This document shows positions 10,923 to 22,323 of a stretch of DNA of 49,023 bases, in pieces; position 1 is the stretch's first letter, and every line of letters starts with the position of its first letter. The notes below the pieces were generated by a model. The model was not told where the DNA came from. It ran no database searches and saw nothing but the letters and a program-made list of their open reading frames with translations. Source of the stretch: Byssothecium circinans (Eukaryota > Ascomycota > Dothideomycetes > Pleosporales > Massarinaceae); contig ML977002.1 of the NCBI GenBank assembly GCA_010015675.1, forward strand, positions 1 through 49,023, written 5' to 3'. The translations under genes and the position numbers were made by a program.

Positions 10923-11984
10923 ATAACGTAATCTACCATCAAACTGCCTATACTATCGAACCGCCTAAAAATTGCTTAGTAGAAAATCAAATATTCAACC
11001 TTTAATAATAATTTAAATCCTAGAGCTATTAAGCTGAAATATTAAATATAGATATATATAGCATAGATATAAAGGATTATAAAAATATATTCTAGGATTT
11101 CTAATATCTTAGTAAGCTACATAAGTATAAAGAATAGAGGGGCTATTTATACTTTATACCTTATAATACTTAATAAACTAGCTAAATAAATTATAATAAC
11201 TTTAGAGCTAGTTTATATATATATAATATGCCTATTAGTACTAAAATTATAGCGTGCAGCCTAGACCTATTAGAGAATTAGCGTAGAGAGGGTAGACATT
11301 CCTAAAATTAGAAAAATATAAATAAATATTTTATTTAGCTAGATATTCTTACTTCTTTTCTTTTAATAAACTTTACATATATATATAGTAGTAATATAAA
11401 TAGTTAACTACTTATAAATAGCTTATATAAGCTATATTATAAGGTAGTGTTAGGATTTTTATATAGACCTACACTTACTAGGCTAGATCTTTTAGTTTTA
11501 AAGGTAATTACTTACTTTAAACTTATATATAGCTTTATTTAGTATATAGTATTCTCCTCTTAAGAAGGAAGTAAGGATATCTAGTATATATAACTTTATT
11601 TAAAGAGACTACTAACTTTTCTTACCTCTTACCTTCTACCTTTTATAATAGCCTTAATTCTAGGTCACACACTATAAACTCTTAAATAGCTATTAACTAA
11701 TATACTAATAAGTAAGTCTTAAAAGTTATATAGTATAATACTAAGGTTTAGGTATTAATCTATAGTATAAGGTAGATTTTAGGTACTAGTATCTTTTAGG
11801 CTAATAACTATTTTATTACGTAGGCTATAGCTATAAGGTTTTATTAGCTATTAGATTATATATATATCTATCTAGGTTTAAAATTTCAAAAGAAAATATT
11901 AAGGTTTAGCTTTGTTATTAAGATAATACACTTTGGTTTTCGCTGCTAAGCATTTTTAGGTAGTTTGATGGTAGAATACGTCAC
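10923..11984 (+). mobile_element. Non-autonomous TIR element, copy A (RIP-decayed)
   Basis: About 1.06 kb. The left end reads ATAACGTAATCTACCATCAA and the right end is its imperfect inverse (..TTTGATGGTAGAATACGTCA). Both carry CATCAAACTGCC/GCTTAG subterminal motifs shared with copies B and E. The interior is almost pure A/T with many TA-rich stops and no ORF. The interior matches copy B over long stretches (for example GCAGCCTAGACCTATTAGAG in both). Interpreted as a MITE-like or internally deleted DNA transposon. Confidence 0.65.
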
Positions 11985-12070
11985 TATTTTTAATATAAAA
12001 ATACCTTAACTATACTAGTCTAAATATTAGACAGCTAAGCACTAAAAGTATTTAGAAAAAAGGATAAATT

Positions 12071-13176
12071 ATAACGTAAAGCACCATCGAACCGCGCAGA
12101 AATGCTTGGCGGAAAATCAAATATTCAACCCTTAATAACAATTCAAATAATAGAGCTATTAAGCTGAAATTTTAAATACAGCTATATATAATATAAATCT
12201 AAAAGGTTATAAAAAAATTCTAGAATTTCTAATATCTTAGTAAGCTATATAAGTATAGAGAATATTAAGTCGCTTAAGCTCTATACCCTACAACACCTAA
12301 TAAACTAGCTTAATAAATTATAATAACTTTAGAGCTAGTATATATATATATAATATACCTACTAGTACTAAAATTATAGTGTGCAGCCTAGACCTATTAG
12401 AGAACTAGCGTAGGAAGGGTAGAGATTCTTAAAATTAGAAAACTATAATTAAATATTTTATCTAGCTAGATATCCTTAGTTCTTTTCTTTTAATAAACTT
12501 TATATATATATATAATAGTAATATAAATAGTTAGCTATAAAAGATTAGCTTATATAAGCTTTATAATAAGGCAGTATCTAAATTTTTTAAAAACCTATAC
12601 TTCCTAAGCTAGATCTTTTAGTTTTAGAGGTATTTACTTACTTTAAACTCTATATAGCTTTATTTAATATATACTATCCTCCTCCTAAGAAGAAAGTAGA
12701 GATATCTAATATATATAACTTTATTTAGAAGGTTTTTTAACTTTTCTTACCCTCTACCTTACACCTACTATTATAGTATTAAACCTAGGCTACACGCTAT
12801 AATAACTTAATAGCTACTAACTAATATATTAATAAATAAGTCCTAAAAGTTATATAGCCTATTAGTAACGTTTAGCTATTAATCTATAGGTAAAGGTAGG
12901 TTTTACCTAAGATTTCTTCTCTTACTAATAACTACTACATTACGTAAGCTATAGCTATATAAATTTAATACCTACTAGATTATATATATATATATCTAGG
13001 TTTAAAATTTTAAAAGAAAATATTAAGATTTAGCTTTATTATTAAGATAATACTAGTTGATGTTCCTTGCCAAGCATTTCTGCGCGGTTCGGTGGTGTGC
13101 GCGGTTCGGTGGTGTGCGCGGTTCGGTGGTGTGCGCGGTTCGGTGGTGTGCGCGGTTCAGTGGTGCTTTACGTTAT
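12071..13176 (+). mobile_element. Non-autonomous TIR element, copy B
   Basis: About 1.1 kb. The left end ATAACGTAAAGCACCATCGA is inverted at the right end (..CAGTGGTGCTTTACGTTAT). Subterminal GAACCGCGCAGAAATGCTTGGC appears at both ends. The interior is AT-rich, lacks any ORF and aligns by eye with copies A, D and E. The right end carries an expanded GC-rich 17-bp tandem array. Same terminal repeat as the transposase-bearing element at the window end. Confidence 0.75.
13082..13166. repeat. Five-unit 17-bp subterminal tandem array
   Basis: The unit GCGCGGTTCGGTGGTGT is repeated about five times without visible decay except one C-to-T-type change in the last unit (GGTTCAGTGG). It sits inside the right terminal repeat of copy B, while the left end has a single unit. 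The intact-looking element at 48670 has two similar units. Likely transposase-binding sites, by analogy with subterminal repeats of other DNA transposons. Confidence 0.8.
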
Positions 13177-13290
13177 CTAAGTTTAAAATTTTAAAAGAAA
13201 ATATCAAGGTTTAGCTTTGTTATTAAGATAATACAGTTTGATTTTCCTTGCCAAGAAATTTTGGCGCGCTCGATGGTGGAATACGTTATA
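13177..13290 (+). mobile_element. Right-end fragment of a third TIR element (copy C)
   Basis: Repeats the last part of copies A and B (TTTAAAATTTTAAAAGAAAA, then TTAAGATAATAC, then CCTTGCCAAG) and ends GATGGTGGAATACGTTAT. Only the right end is present. It is directly followed by the Fot1/pogo-type element. Confidence 0.6.
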
Positions 13291-14316
13291 GATAATAAGC
13301 TAGCGCATCAGGTCATGAGACACCCAGGGATATGAGACACCGCGCAGAAATCCTCCACCCTTTAAAAAATCGCGATAATTAATTCAGCGTAATTACAATT
13401 ACCACTCACTACACATGGATTGCAGAGTTTTTGCTGCTACTTCTGCTGCCAGTTTTTCTGCCTTTTTTTCTTTATTAGGGTTATTGTTTTATTCCTCTAT
13501 AAGCTTAGAAGCCTCTACTACCATCTTAATTATATCTACGTTGGCAAAGCGTTAATTTGGGTCTATACGAACCCTCTTTCGTGGTACTTAAGGCTTAAGA
13601 GCCTTAAGTTAGCTCTGCAATTATTTGTTCTCTGCTTCTAGCGCTGCTGCGCGTGTATTTGCAGTTGTAATTGCCTTACCTGCTTTCTTAAAGAGCTAGT
13701 GAGCCTTACGGCCTATACTCTACTCCCTATAAAGCGCTCACTAAGCTATAAAAAGATCATGAGGGCTGTAGGGGGTAGAGAGATAACTCTTAGTAGTTTA
13801 AGCTTAATTCTAATGGGGTGGTATAATAGGCCTTTAAGCGACCTAAGATAAGTTAACTACCCACTTAATATTTAATGGGCAGATGCCTGCAGTAGCCTAT
13901 CCCACGCGGATTACTCTCTTAGTAATCGCAGCCTCTCTAGCAGCATGGTAGGTAGTAATAAATTATTCCTTTTTAACTAGGGTAGTATTATTAAGGTGTA
14001 ATAACTCATAGATCTATTAGTAATAGAATTGTTTTACTACTAAGAAAATAGAGAGATCTAGGGGCTATAGAACGTGAGATAAGTAAGTAGGGAGAAATAG
14101 AAGCCTAACTTTATTCTACTTGCAAATCTATAGGAAGTCTAGATCTATATAGCTGCCGTGGCCATCTAAAATCAGCATCCTCTAGTAATCCTCTAAGGGC
14201 GCAGTTTCTAGTAGAAATACGCGTTGCAGCTATTTAACGCTAATCACGTTAGATGTCTAGCTATTCTCTAAGGTTGCGTATAGCTAGTTAGGTATTATTG
14301 ATGGAAACTAGGTGCT

Positions 14317-14517
14317 CTATAGGTGTTTACCTTTAAAAATAACTATAGGCCTCAGCTTCTTACCTATTGCTGAAACGCACTTGATTATTGACGCCCACTC
14401 GCGATTCTCTAGCGACTGATAGTAAGCCTTTGTTTTCTGACTATCTGTGAGTACTCTAGTGTTTGCACATACACCTAAGGCCTTACTAGTCTCGTCCATA
14501 TTCCACGTATCCTTATT
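14317..14517 (-). pseudogene. Transposase DDE-domain fragment
   Basis: Reads NKDTWNMDETSKALGV and later EWASIIKCVSAIGKKLRPIV, the first-aspartate region (WNMDET) and following strand of pogo-type DDE transposases. It lies in the same strand and order as the N-terminal fragment. The rest of the catalytic domain is interrupted by stops, so the element should not make active transposase. Confidence 0.8.
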
Positions 14518-14724
14518 GCGTATATTTAGCTTAACGCGGAGCTACTTATAGAGCTTAAGAAACTCGCGTATTACCTCCTAAGTTGCTCCTTTAGCTCTCG
14601 CAGCCTTAATCTTCCTACCCACAACAGAGGCGACGCGTGGGTTGCATTTAATGAAGTGGGATATCCAGTGTTTACCTACTGACGTAGGCTCGCCGTTCAT
14701 CCTTAGGATTTAATTCGCCATTTC

Positions 14725-14979
14725 TCATGTACGAGCGTGAGAAGGAGGATACCCGCGTGCGTCCTCTTTAAGTATCCATTGTATAAGGAAGTCCTCTTGT
14801 TGTGGAGTTAATCGTTGCTGGTATACGTGGCTGTTTTGCCAGTTTTGTAAACCGCGTACGCGCCTCGAGAGCGTGGCTAGGGGGACGTTGTATGCCTTTG
14901 CAGCAGCTCGTTGACTAGGAAAAACGCCAGCATTGAGATCACTAATAGCTGCTTGAATTGCTGCCTCACGGTTGGCCAT
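14725..14979 (-). pseudogene. Transposase N-terminal fragment (psq/CENP-B type HTH)
   Basis: From ATG 14979 the frame reads MANREAAIQAAISDLNAGVF and on through SQRAAAKAYNVPLATLSRRV, then LTPQQEDFLIQWILKEDARG, the usual start of pogo/Fot1 transposases: a psq-type DNA-binding helix-turn-helix followed by the start of a CENP-B-type domain. It stops after about 84 residues, where a full transposase would run for some 500. Truncated by stop codons, probably from point mutation. Confidence 0.8.
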
Positions 14980-15082
14980 TTTGGTAGGGTGGATGTGGAG
15001 ATATCGCGATTTTTTTGAGGGGTGGAGGATTTCGGCGCGGTGTCTCATATCCCTGGGTGTCTCATGACCCGATGCGCTAGCT

Positions 15083-15452
15083 TAATAAGAAAAACTAGCG
15101 CGCTCAGTGGGGCGGCGCGCTTGGTGGTGCTTTGCGTTATCCATCATCCCGGTTAAATTGTGGAAATGGGCGCCGGGTGTATGTACATAAAAAAGTCAAT
15201 TGAGCTCAAGGAAATGAACATATATTTCCGCAACGCCTTGCTTGAATATGGCAGAAGAGTAGCACTTCCATTGCTCACAAAGGGAACAAAAGTATGATCA
15301 TAATACACACGCTGTCCACCACAGTCAGATCGCATATCCGGGTATCTATGCACTTCATCCTAACGCCCTGCCATGCTCAATCAACACTTGCCACAATTCC
15401 AAATCTGGTAAGCCTAGCCAGGCTTTTGACACATGGTTGTACGCTAAAATGC
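15083..15452. other. Transposon flank and intergenic DNA
   Basis: At 15098-15142 a GC-rich tract (GGCGGCGCGCTTGGTGGTGC, then TTTGCGTTAT) is another right end of the ATAACGTAAAGCACC family. From about 15145 composition returns to normal; the rest is the 3' flank of the minus-strand gene ending at 15453, with no gene seen. Confidence 0.55.
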
Positions 15453-17736
15453 TCATTTCAACAGCTTCGACTCCAACTCTGCCCTTTCTCTGTAGGGCGC
15501 CAAGGGCAGCGCGATGAGGCCGGAATAACCTACGTCACCCTGCGCCTTCTCCAACTTCCTCATGATGTTGCCGACTATCTTCGCAATCCATCGGTCGTTA
15601 GCAACGACGTTCACGGTGTTGATGCCTGCCTTGCGCCACCCTTCCTTCATCTTGGTGTTCATGCCTTTAAATGTCTGGCCCATGCGAGCGCCGAACGTTG
15701 AGTTGCGCGGTGTTGAGACTGGGATATAGGGTTAGTAAACCTCTGCCAAAGGGCTTTCATTGCACATTGTATAGATGCGTACCTTGCGAAACAGTAGATG
15801 CTGGATCGGTCTTGTCGCTGTCTCCACTGTTGTCGTCGTCTTCCGCGCTCCCTGTGCTCAGAGTCTCCGAAGCAATCGAATCTGATGCTATTGAATCGGC
15901 ATTCCTGATCTCCAGCTCGAGCTTATCAGTAGCCGCGCGCTTCAGAACGAGCTCCTCGTGACCTTTCTCCACCTCGATAACCTTTGTGGCCTTGACGGTT
16001 GCTGCGACGAAATTGAGTAATTCCTGGTCAAAGAGGAACGGTAGGTGTCCGTGGACTGAAATCTTCATTGCCGTCTCATCTTTGCGCCGCCGCTCCAACT
16101 CCTTTCGAAGCTGTACGGCCTGTGGCGTCCCTTTAGCTTCCTCTACCTGCTGCTCCATTTGCATCTCTTCGAAGTCAGTCAAAATTGAAGGCATCAGGTG
16201 TTCGTGGTGAGGCAGCAAGAATGACGGCAGCACAAATGTTGCGTCGGCACCTCCGAGGTGGATGACCTGCGTGAGGCCAACTGCTTCGGGTAGTGCACGG
16301 TGGGCCATCATATCTCCGATCTTGAATTTACACTCGATCTCGTAATCGGTATCCATCGGCACGTTTCCAGTGCAATAAAGATTGTTAAACCCAACCGCGA
16401 AGTTTGCATCGGCCAGCCAAGCTGAGATACGGCCCTCTAGTCGTCTAACTTCGGCGTCCGAAGAGGAATAATGCTTGAAGAAGTGCTTCTTCATCAGTGA
16501 GACGAACCATTTACCGGAGCCCGTACTGGTTACGGAGTTGATGAAGATGGGGTGGAAGTAGCTAATCGGGTTCAGGATCATCCGATATAGCAGAGGCAGA
16601 CGATGTAGGAATTTCTTGATCTTGGGGTGATAGTTGTGTCGCAGCGTCGTAAGACGAATTGACTTGCGAGGAGGATGAGCGATTGTCGGGTCCTCGTGAA
16701 TGTGAGCGGATATAGCCGCGCGTAGCCTCGTCTCAGTCTCCAAAACGCCGTCAATCTCGCGCTCCTTTGCGATCTTCTTTAGCCACCTGCTCGCTATACT
16801 GCTCGAGGTCGATTCCATGATCCGATTGATCATCCAGTCATGTTCGGTACGTGCTTTCTCGTCATCTGGCGATAGCTTCTTGACCGGCTTGTTGCTAAAT
16901 TCGATTTCTGTTAGTCCGTCTAACTGGTCCTGCATACTGGATGGTGCCTTTCTTCTAGAGTCCATCGCCGCTTTCAATATAGGCGTGTCGACGGCCACGA
17001 ACTGGTCCATGCTCATGTCACGTGGGTTCGGCCACGATTCGATCTCACCAAAGCTCATCTCGTCGCTCCCCTTCACGTTCGCGTAGACGTTCCCCATCTC
17101 GATGCGGCGGAAGAGCTTCACAACCACCTTGTCGGTTTGGATAGCAAGCTCCATGTCGTTGTCCAGCTTAATACCGACTTCCACCCCATAAGCGGTTGCA
17201 GTCAAGCTCGAGAGTGAAATGGTAAGGCCACGGACGACAAAGAGCCCTATCGTGTCCGTATCAATTTCGAGCGCAGGTAGGTCGAAAAGACCGACACGGT
17301 CTTGAATAAAGAGTACATGGCGAAGTAGCTTTCGGCCGCGGTGACGTGCAAACCTGGCTGCAAACTCGAACTGATAGAGGGACGAGAGCAGAATGGCGCA
17401 GTAGCAGGCGGAGGTAAAGATCCAGTACAGTAACCATGACGTCGCGGCTACCACGTATGCGAAGTTGAGGGTAGTGAAGATTGCCCACAGTGGTAGCCAC
17501 GGTATTACTCGGCGGTCATTCCATTCGGCGAGGAATAGTGAAGAAAGCAGTATGGGGGTTCCAGAGATGATCCACCTCCAGCTGAAAACGGTGGCGGCTA
17601 ACAACGTGGCTGCCACACAAGCGAGACTGGCGAACGACCGTCGAGACTTCGCTTTTGACGGATCGAGGACAGGCAGCGGTTTTCTGGGTATGCCGTGAGG
17701 TGATTGCCGGGTCTCCATAGATACAGGGGTGTCCAT
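15453..17736 (-). CDS. Conserved fungal membrane protein of unknown function
   Basis: Predicted 739 residues; exons 15783-17736 and 15453-15718, joined by a 64-bp intron (GTACGC..TATCCCAG) that keeps frame. After a polar N-terminus, three to four hydrophobic segments lie at about residues 33-145 (SFASLACVAATLLAATVFSW, WIISGTPILLSSLFLA, LWAIFTTLNFAYVVAATSWL, SACYCAILLSSLY). The rest is a long, mostly soluble region with a repeated strand-like pattern (LFVVRGLTISLSSL; DMELAIQTDKVVVKLF) and later VIHLGGADATFVLPSFLLP. A charged helix-like segment (residues ~565-590) precedes an acidic Ser-rich stretch (..GSAEDDDNSGDSDKTD) and a basic C-terminal tail. I recognise a conserved ascomycete hypothetical protein but no named domain. 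A membrane-tethered beta-rich protein is as far as the sequence goes. Confidence 0.8.
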
Positions 17737-18381
17737 TGCTCACTGACGGCTCGAGGTCATCAATAGTATGAATCCAGTGGCTGAGTGAGCGTCAGAAGCC
17801 AGATGACACTCTGGTGAGCTGCGACAAGGCTGTAACAGTGAGCTTTGCGCCAAAGCGAGGCTGTCAGCTGTTTCGCGAAAGCGAGAGGTATAAGGTTATT
17901 GAGAGTCCATGAGGTGTGGTGCTGGACGTGTAAGTGTTTGAAAATGAGGTGTTCCCTAGCGGGAGATCTGTGTTTGTCGAGCCTGTACGATAGCATGACG
18001 TCGCGCGGCTCGCTTAAGCCATCGAAACGGTCGTTCCTGCATGTTAAGTGGCGTTCCTGAACCAAACATCACTGAGATGCGAGTAATGCCTGCGGATGTC
18101 GGCACAGGTGGTCATGGGAAAGGGACATGCAGGTTTGGGGATAAAATGGGTTGAGAAGCTGGCCACTGATGCTGACAGGGATGACGATTGATAGCCATGA
18201 CAGCTAGCCCTAGAACACCGCCGACATAAGACTCGGCATCAAGATGGCAAAGACGTTGGGATACCAAATTGGATTATGTTTCAATCAGCCTGCCGGACTA
18301 ACTCTGTATTGCGGATTGATCGAGAACTGCAATAAGGTCACCAGTGATGTTTTAAGTACATGATGTCATCGAACAGCTCTA
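17737..18381. other. Intergenic region
   Basis: About 640 bp between two minus-strand genes. It holds the 5' flank of the membrane-protein gene and the 3' flank of the next gene. The ORFs present (up to 101 codons) have no domain. Nothing else seen. Confidence 0.5.
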
Positions 18382-21063
18382 TCACATAGGGCCAACGCCT
18401 CCAAACAGCTTGTCCAACCTCAGATCCCCAACATCTCTCCTCCAGTCCCGTGCATTGGGAAGTATGATCCGCCAGCCCTTCTTCTCCGTCTCCTCCAGCA
18501 AGATCCCCGCCTTCTTCTCCGCATCTTCCATGTCCGAAGCGCAGATGACAAACGTCGTGAGGTAGAACATGACGAATGGATATTTCGAGTTGATGTAGTG
18601 GTTGAGGTAGTACTGCCATGCATGCGACGACCAGGGTCGGTCAAAAGCTACGCGATATCAGTATGTTAAAACATAGTGAGAGGGGCACGACTTACGCATC
18701 GCATTCCAGTGGTAAACATGCCCTTCCCACGTCCCAAAATTGAGCCTACTCTTCCCCAGCCTCTTGATCGCAGGCATGGGCCAAGCGCAGTAGTGCGTCA
18801 GAATACTGCCTTTCGCCATGATGCCTCCCGGATTATGCTGCTTGAACTGCTTCGCAAAATCGACCAGGCAAGTCTTCCGCGGTAAGGTCAGATTGGGTGT
18901 AAGTTCCGCGTCTGGCGAGAGCCCTCCAAACTCGTATGGAAAATAGAGGTCCAGTGCCCCATCCGAGCCTTGGACGATGACAGGACGAGTCTGAGGCTTT
19001 TCGTACTCAGGAGCGAGGCTGACGATGCCGCACCGTTCCATGTCCTCGACAACACGTCGTATGAAGCGATTGGCGTCCCGAGATCTTTCCTCGGTGGTCA
19101 TCTTGTTCTCATGCGCGACTAGGGTCTGTCTGTCTGGGTCGTGGGTTCGTTGTCTATTACCCTCGTATTGGATCTCCGGCGGCGCTGGGAAACGCATGTC
19201 GGCTGAGCTGTCGATGCTCATCTCTTCAAGAAAGATTTCCTGGACTGATGCGGGGATGACTTCACGAATAACGCGTTTTGCGACATCTCTAGGAGAAGGA
19301 TCCCCCGTGAGCATGAGCAGCGCATCTTGTATAATGTCGAAGAGCTGGAAAGGGAGGCCGACCTGTCTGTCGAGGATGATGAACTGCCAGGAATCGACGA
19401 CGATTGGATCATACATCGAGGTCTTGCGGAGGCGCAGGTCATTCTTTACATCTTCCAGCGTCATGCTTGTCGTCCACTCCGCCGATTCCAGAGCTTCGTG
19501 CGACTTGGCCGAGCGATGCCTTTTGATGAATAGGTCGGCTTCGGTAGGGTGCACTGTCGCGTCCGCATTCGTTCCCTCGTATACGACCAGAAGAAGTCTT
19601 TCAGATCTTCTTCGTAGCTCCTCCAGGAAGTCTTGCGTCAGTGGGTCTGCAATAGCCATCTGACCGCATACATAGTTACGCGACTCTTCCTGCACGATGA
19701 AGTCTTCCATTTGCTTAAGGATGGTAGTTCCCGTCGAGGTTCCTTTGCTCGATGGTAGAAACCCCAGATACACGCCCGTAGAACATTGTGTGAGGATGCT
19801 CCCAGGGTCGTACCAATGTTCGCGATAGAGACCGAGCATTAACAGCTTGCAAATGGTGCTGTAATCTTCAAAGTTCGAACAGATGCTTGCTAGCGTCCAT
19901 GGGGTAAGTAGAGTAGGGAACCATCGGTATCTGTAGAGCGTCAGAGATTTGGTCTTCAGGGAATAAAGAGCGAATTGAATCACAGTATGTCCCAACACGG
20001 CTTCGTCATTCTAAAACCCTCGGTCGTGCTTGGAATCATGCCCCCGAGAAGACCGATAGTCTTGATGTCACCTCCGGCGAGTGTTTGCGCGCAAATGGCT
20101 GCGCGTAGGTATTGAACAGCGTGCGGACGCCATGCCTTCTCGAAGAAGTCGCAGTAGATTTCTAGCTGACTCGCATGACAGCCCGACAGGAACTCATCAA
20201 TGCCCTTCGATCGAGTCGCGTGCTCAAGAGCCTCAGCTTCGCTGTCATTCAAGATCATTATTCGGAACCACGTTCGAATAATATCAGTTCCACTGTCTTG
20301 CACTGGATCCTTGACCGGAGAGCCCGGACGCCTCACGGCATCATTTAGATCGGGTATGATGCTGTAAAGCCGACGGACCCCCTCAATGCAGAGGTCGCGG
20401 TAAAAGTGCTTCAGGATGAGAATCGTACCGTCGTCGGGCATGCCTTGAAGGGAGTCGATTGGTATTCGAGGATCTAAGGGGGACTGCAAAATCATAATCT
20501 TCTCGGAATTCTGTTTGTCTGGGTATGGCGTTGTTGAACCAGGAGTCTCGGGTGTAGGGCCACGATCAAGGTTGGCCACTGTTTTCATGTGAGTACACAA
20601 AACGACGTTGAAGTCTTAGAGTCTTACTTAAGATTCCGTCCGCAAGCGCCCTCAGCTCCCTTTCAAGTCTGCCAATCCACTTGAGAAAGTCGGCAGTATC
20701 TCCGCCTCTCGAATAGAACCTCTCCCTGATTTGCCGTCTGAGGTCCACCGCCTGTCGAAGCTTGAGCACTTTCTGCTTCGCAGTGTCTGGGTTGATAACC
20801 TCAGCGCGTTCGGCCTCGTTCAAAACCTTCGTCCACTTTGCTTTAATCTCTTTGAGCTCCCGTGAGTGCCGCTTGCACCACGTTTCCCCTTCCGATGGAA
20901 GTGCATGCTGGCAGCGTCGTCCATCGACTTCAAGCGCCTCGCAATGGTTGCTTCTCAGCGCCGGAGACTCTGGTGGTGGAGAGGAATGGAGCAAGATCCT
21001 GGATTTACCTTTGAAGCTGGGTCTGCGGTCTTGCGAAGTGGAAATGCGTAGTTGTAAGCTCAT
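18382..21063 (-). CDS. Large orphan protein with Cys/His N-terminal motif
   Basis: Predicted 843 residues in four exons: 20628-21063, 19984-20578, 18696-19930, 18382-18647. Introns are 49, 53 and 48 bp. The second (donor GTGATT, branch CTGAC, acceptor CTACAG) removes what first looks like a frameshift near 19980. The N-terminal part has a compact Cys/His pattern (NHCEALEVDGRRCQHAL, then ETWCKRH) that could bind one zinc, followed by a basic helical stretch (LKEIKAKWTKVLNEAERAEV) and ERFYSRGGDTADFLKWIGRL. The central and C-terminal regions are globular, ending DLRLDKLFGGVGPM. No known catalytic motif was found. I chose ATG 21063 because the upstream in-frame ATG at 21189 reads through a tandem repeat. 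Function unknown; a fungal lineage-specific family is likely. Confidence 0.75.
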
Positions 21064-21144
21064 ATTTCCGTGATAACAACGAGACTGAGAAGATTCGGAT
21101 AAGAATGCACCCTGGCTGTCAAGTTTCTTTACATAGAACAAGCG

Positions 21145-21186
21145 CGGGGATGGATGGGATCCGCGGGGATGGATGGGATCCGCGGG
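21145..21186. repeat. Direct repeat of 21 bp
   Basis: GGGGATGGATGGGATCCGCG occurs twice in a row, just upstream of the start of the orphan 843-residue gene (minus strand). It may be part of the promoter or 5' leader, or a chance duplication. Confidence 0.6.
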
Positions 21187-22323
21187 CATATATATTCACT
21201 CAATATCGTCAGGCGAAATATGCCTTCCACAAGCAAATGTTGCGGCACAGCAGCAGCTAAAGTTCTGGCAAGGGTCGTTGACCGTTTGGCATGTTGCTCT
21301 CCGTGCTATTGGTCGGCAAATGGGTCGATGAAGATAAGCGCCCCGATGTTGCTTGTTGCTCCTCACAAGCCATCGCGCACTATTGAGCGAAAAGACCTAC
21401 GCCTCAGACCCGCCGCCACGCTCGGACTTCTGTCCTGGATTATCGCCGTCTAGTCGTTCCACGGCAGCGAGCTGCATAGAAGGGGACCGTGCGGCACAGG
21501 TTGATGCGAGTCACCGATACGGTGGAGTCAAGGCGGACGGTCTCCAACAAGTCTGCTCCATATGAAAGCTACGACAGATCACGTATGTGGGATACCCCGG
21601 GTGGACGGTCCAGCCGCGTCTTCTCTAAGGTGCGGTCGTTGGATTGGCTTGGAGCCGCGCGAGTAATGTGCTCAGAGTGCGACCGCGCTCTTAGTGTTAC
21701 TTATGAAGCGGAAAGATTGGTCGATCGACCGGTGAAGGAAGTTGGTAGTTGTCGTGGTCGCTCAACGGACGTATCGTACGAATGCCGTCCCGAAGTGACT
21801 GCCCTCCGTGACGATTCATATCTTGACTGGCTGGGATAGCGCCTCTAAGGTGAATTAGGCTAGTATGCGTAGCGTTGGTGAACAACATACGAGCCGCCAG
21901 GAGACGCGGTGAAGGCGATCCGGTAAACCCAAGATGGAAGCATACTGGCGGCGGATATTGCAAAGAACTCCTCGTCAGCTTAAGATCTGTCGAACAACGG
22001 CGCCCTGTACCAAGAAGAGATCATCTTAGCAGTGCGCCGATTCGCCAGATTCCTTCTACATCACACCCCACCCCACCCCACCCCTCATCGCGTCTCCATC
22101 ATCCCAAGGGCCTCCTCTATCCGACATTTTCGCCGTCAGAGCTTGTGAACATTCATGTCTCCTTCGCTGTAAGGCCTTCCTGCTGAGCTAGTAGGCAGAA
22201 TAGCAGAGCATTTCTTAGGGTTAGACCAGCGTCACCTGGGGAACTTGCAACCTATTTGCTGGGAAATACATGGGAGAACCACGTCTAATTCGCCTCTATC
22301 GATTCCTAATACTGCTCTCCGCC
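21187..22323. other. Intergenic region
   Basis: About 1.1 kb upstream of the orphan gene and downstream of the transhydrogenase gene. ORFs of 70-116 codons on both strands are Arg/Ser-rich and without domains. A CACCCCACCC-type C-rich tract lies near 22065-22085. No gene supported. Confidence 0.5.

Larger units (their letters stand above)
13298..15082 (-). mobile_element. Decayed Fot1/pogo-type DNA transposon
   Basis: A 1,785-bp element bounded by inverted repeats of about 80 bp. The left end AGCTAGCGCATCAGGTCATG and the inverse of the right end differ at one position over the first 45 bases or so. TA dinucleotides flank both ends (13296-13297 and 15083-15084), the target duplication typical of the Tc1/mariner/pogo superfamily. 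The minus strand encodes transposase remnants: an N-terminal helix-turn-helix/CENP-B-like part and a DDE part. It is inserted among the ATAACGTAAAGCACC family elements. Confidence 0.85.

Noticed and set aside
13082..13166. CRISPR-like array
   Set aside because: Units are contiguous 17-bp repeats without spacers, inside a transposon end, in a eukaryotic genome.
19025..19663. 212-codon plus-strand ORF
   Set aside because: Antisense to the large exon of the orphan gene; Ser/Arg-rich and without motifs.
19980..19998. Apparent frameshift in the orphan 843-residue gene
   Set aside because: A 53-bp intron (19931-19983) with branch CTGAC and acceptor CTACAG joins the two frames exactly in phase.
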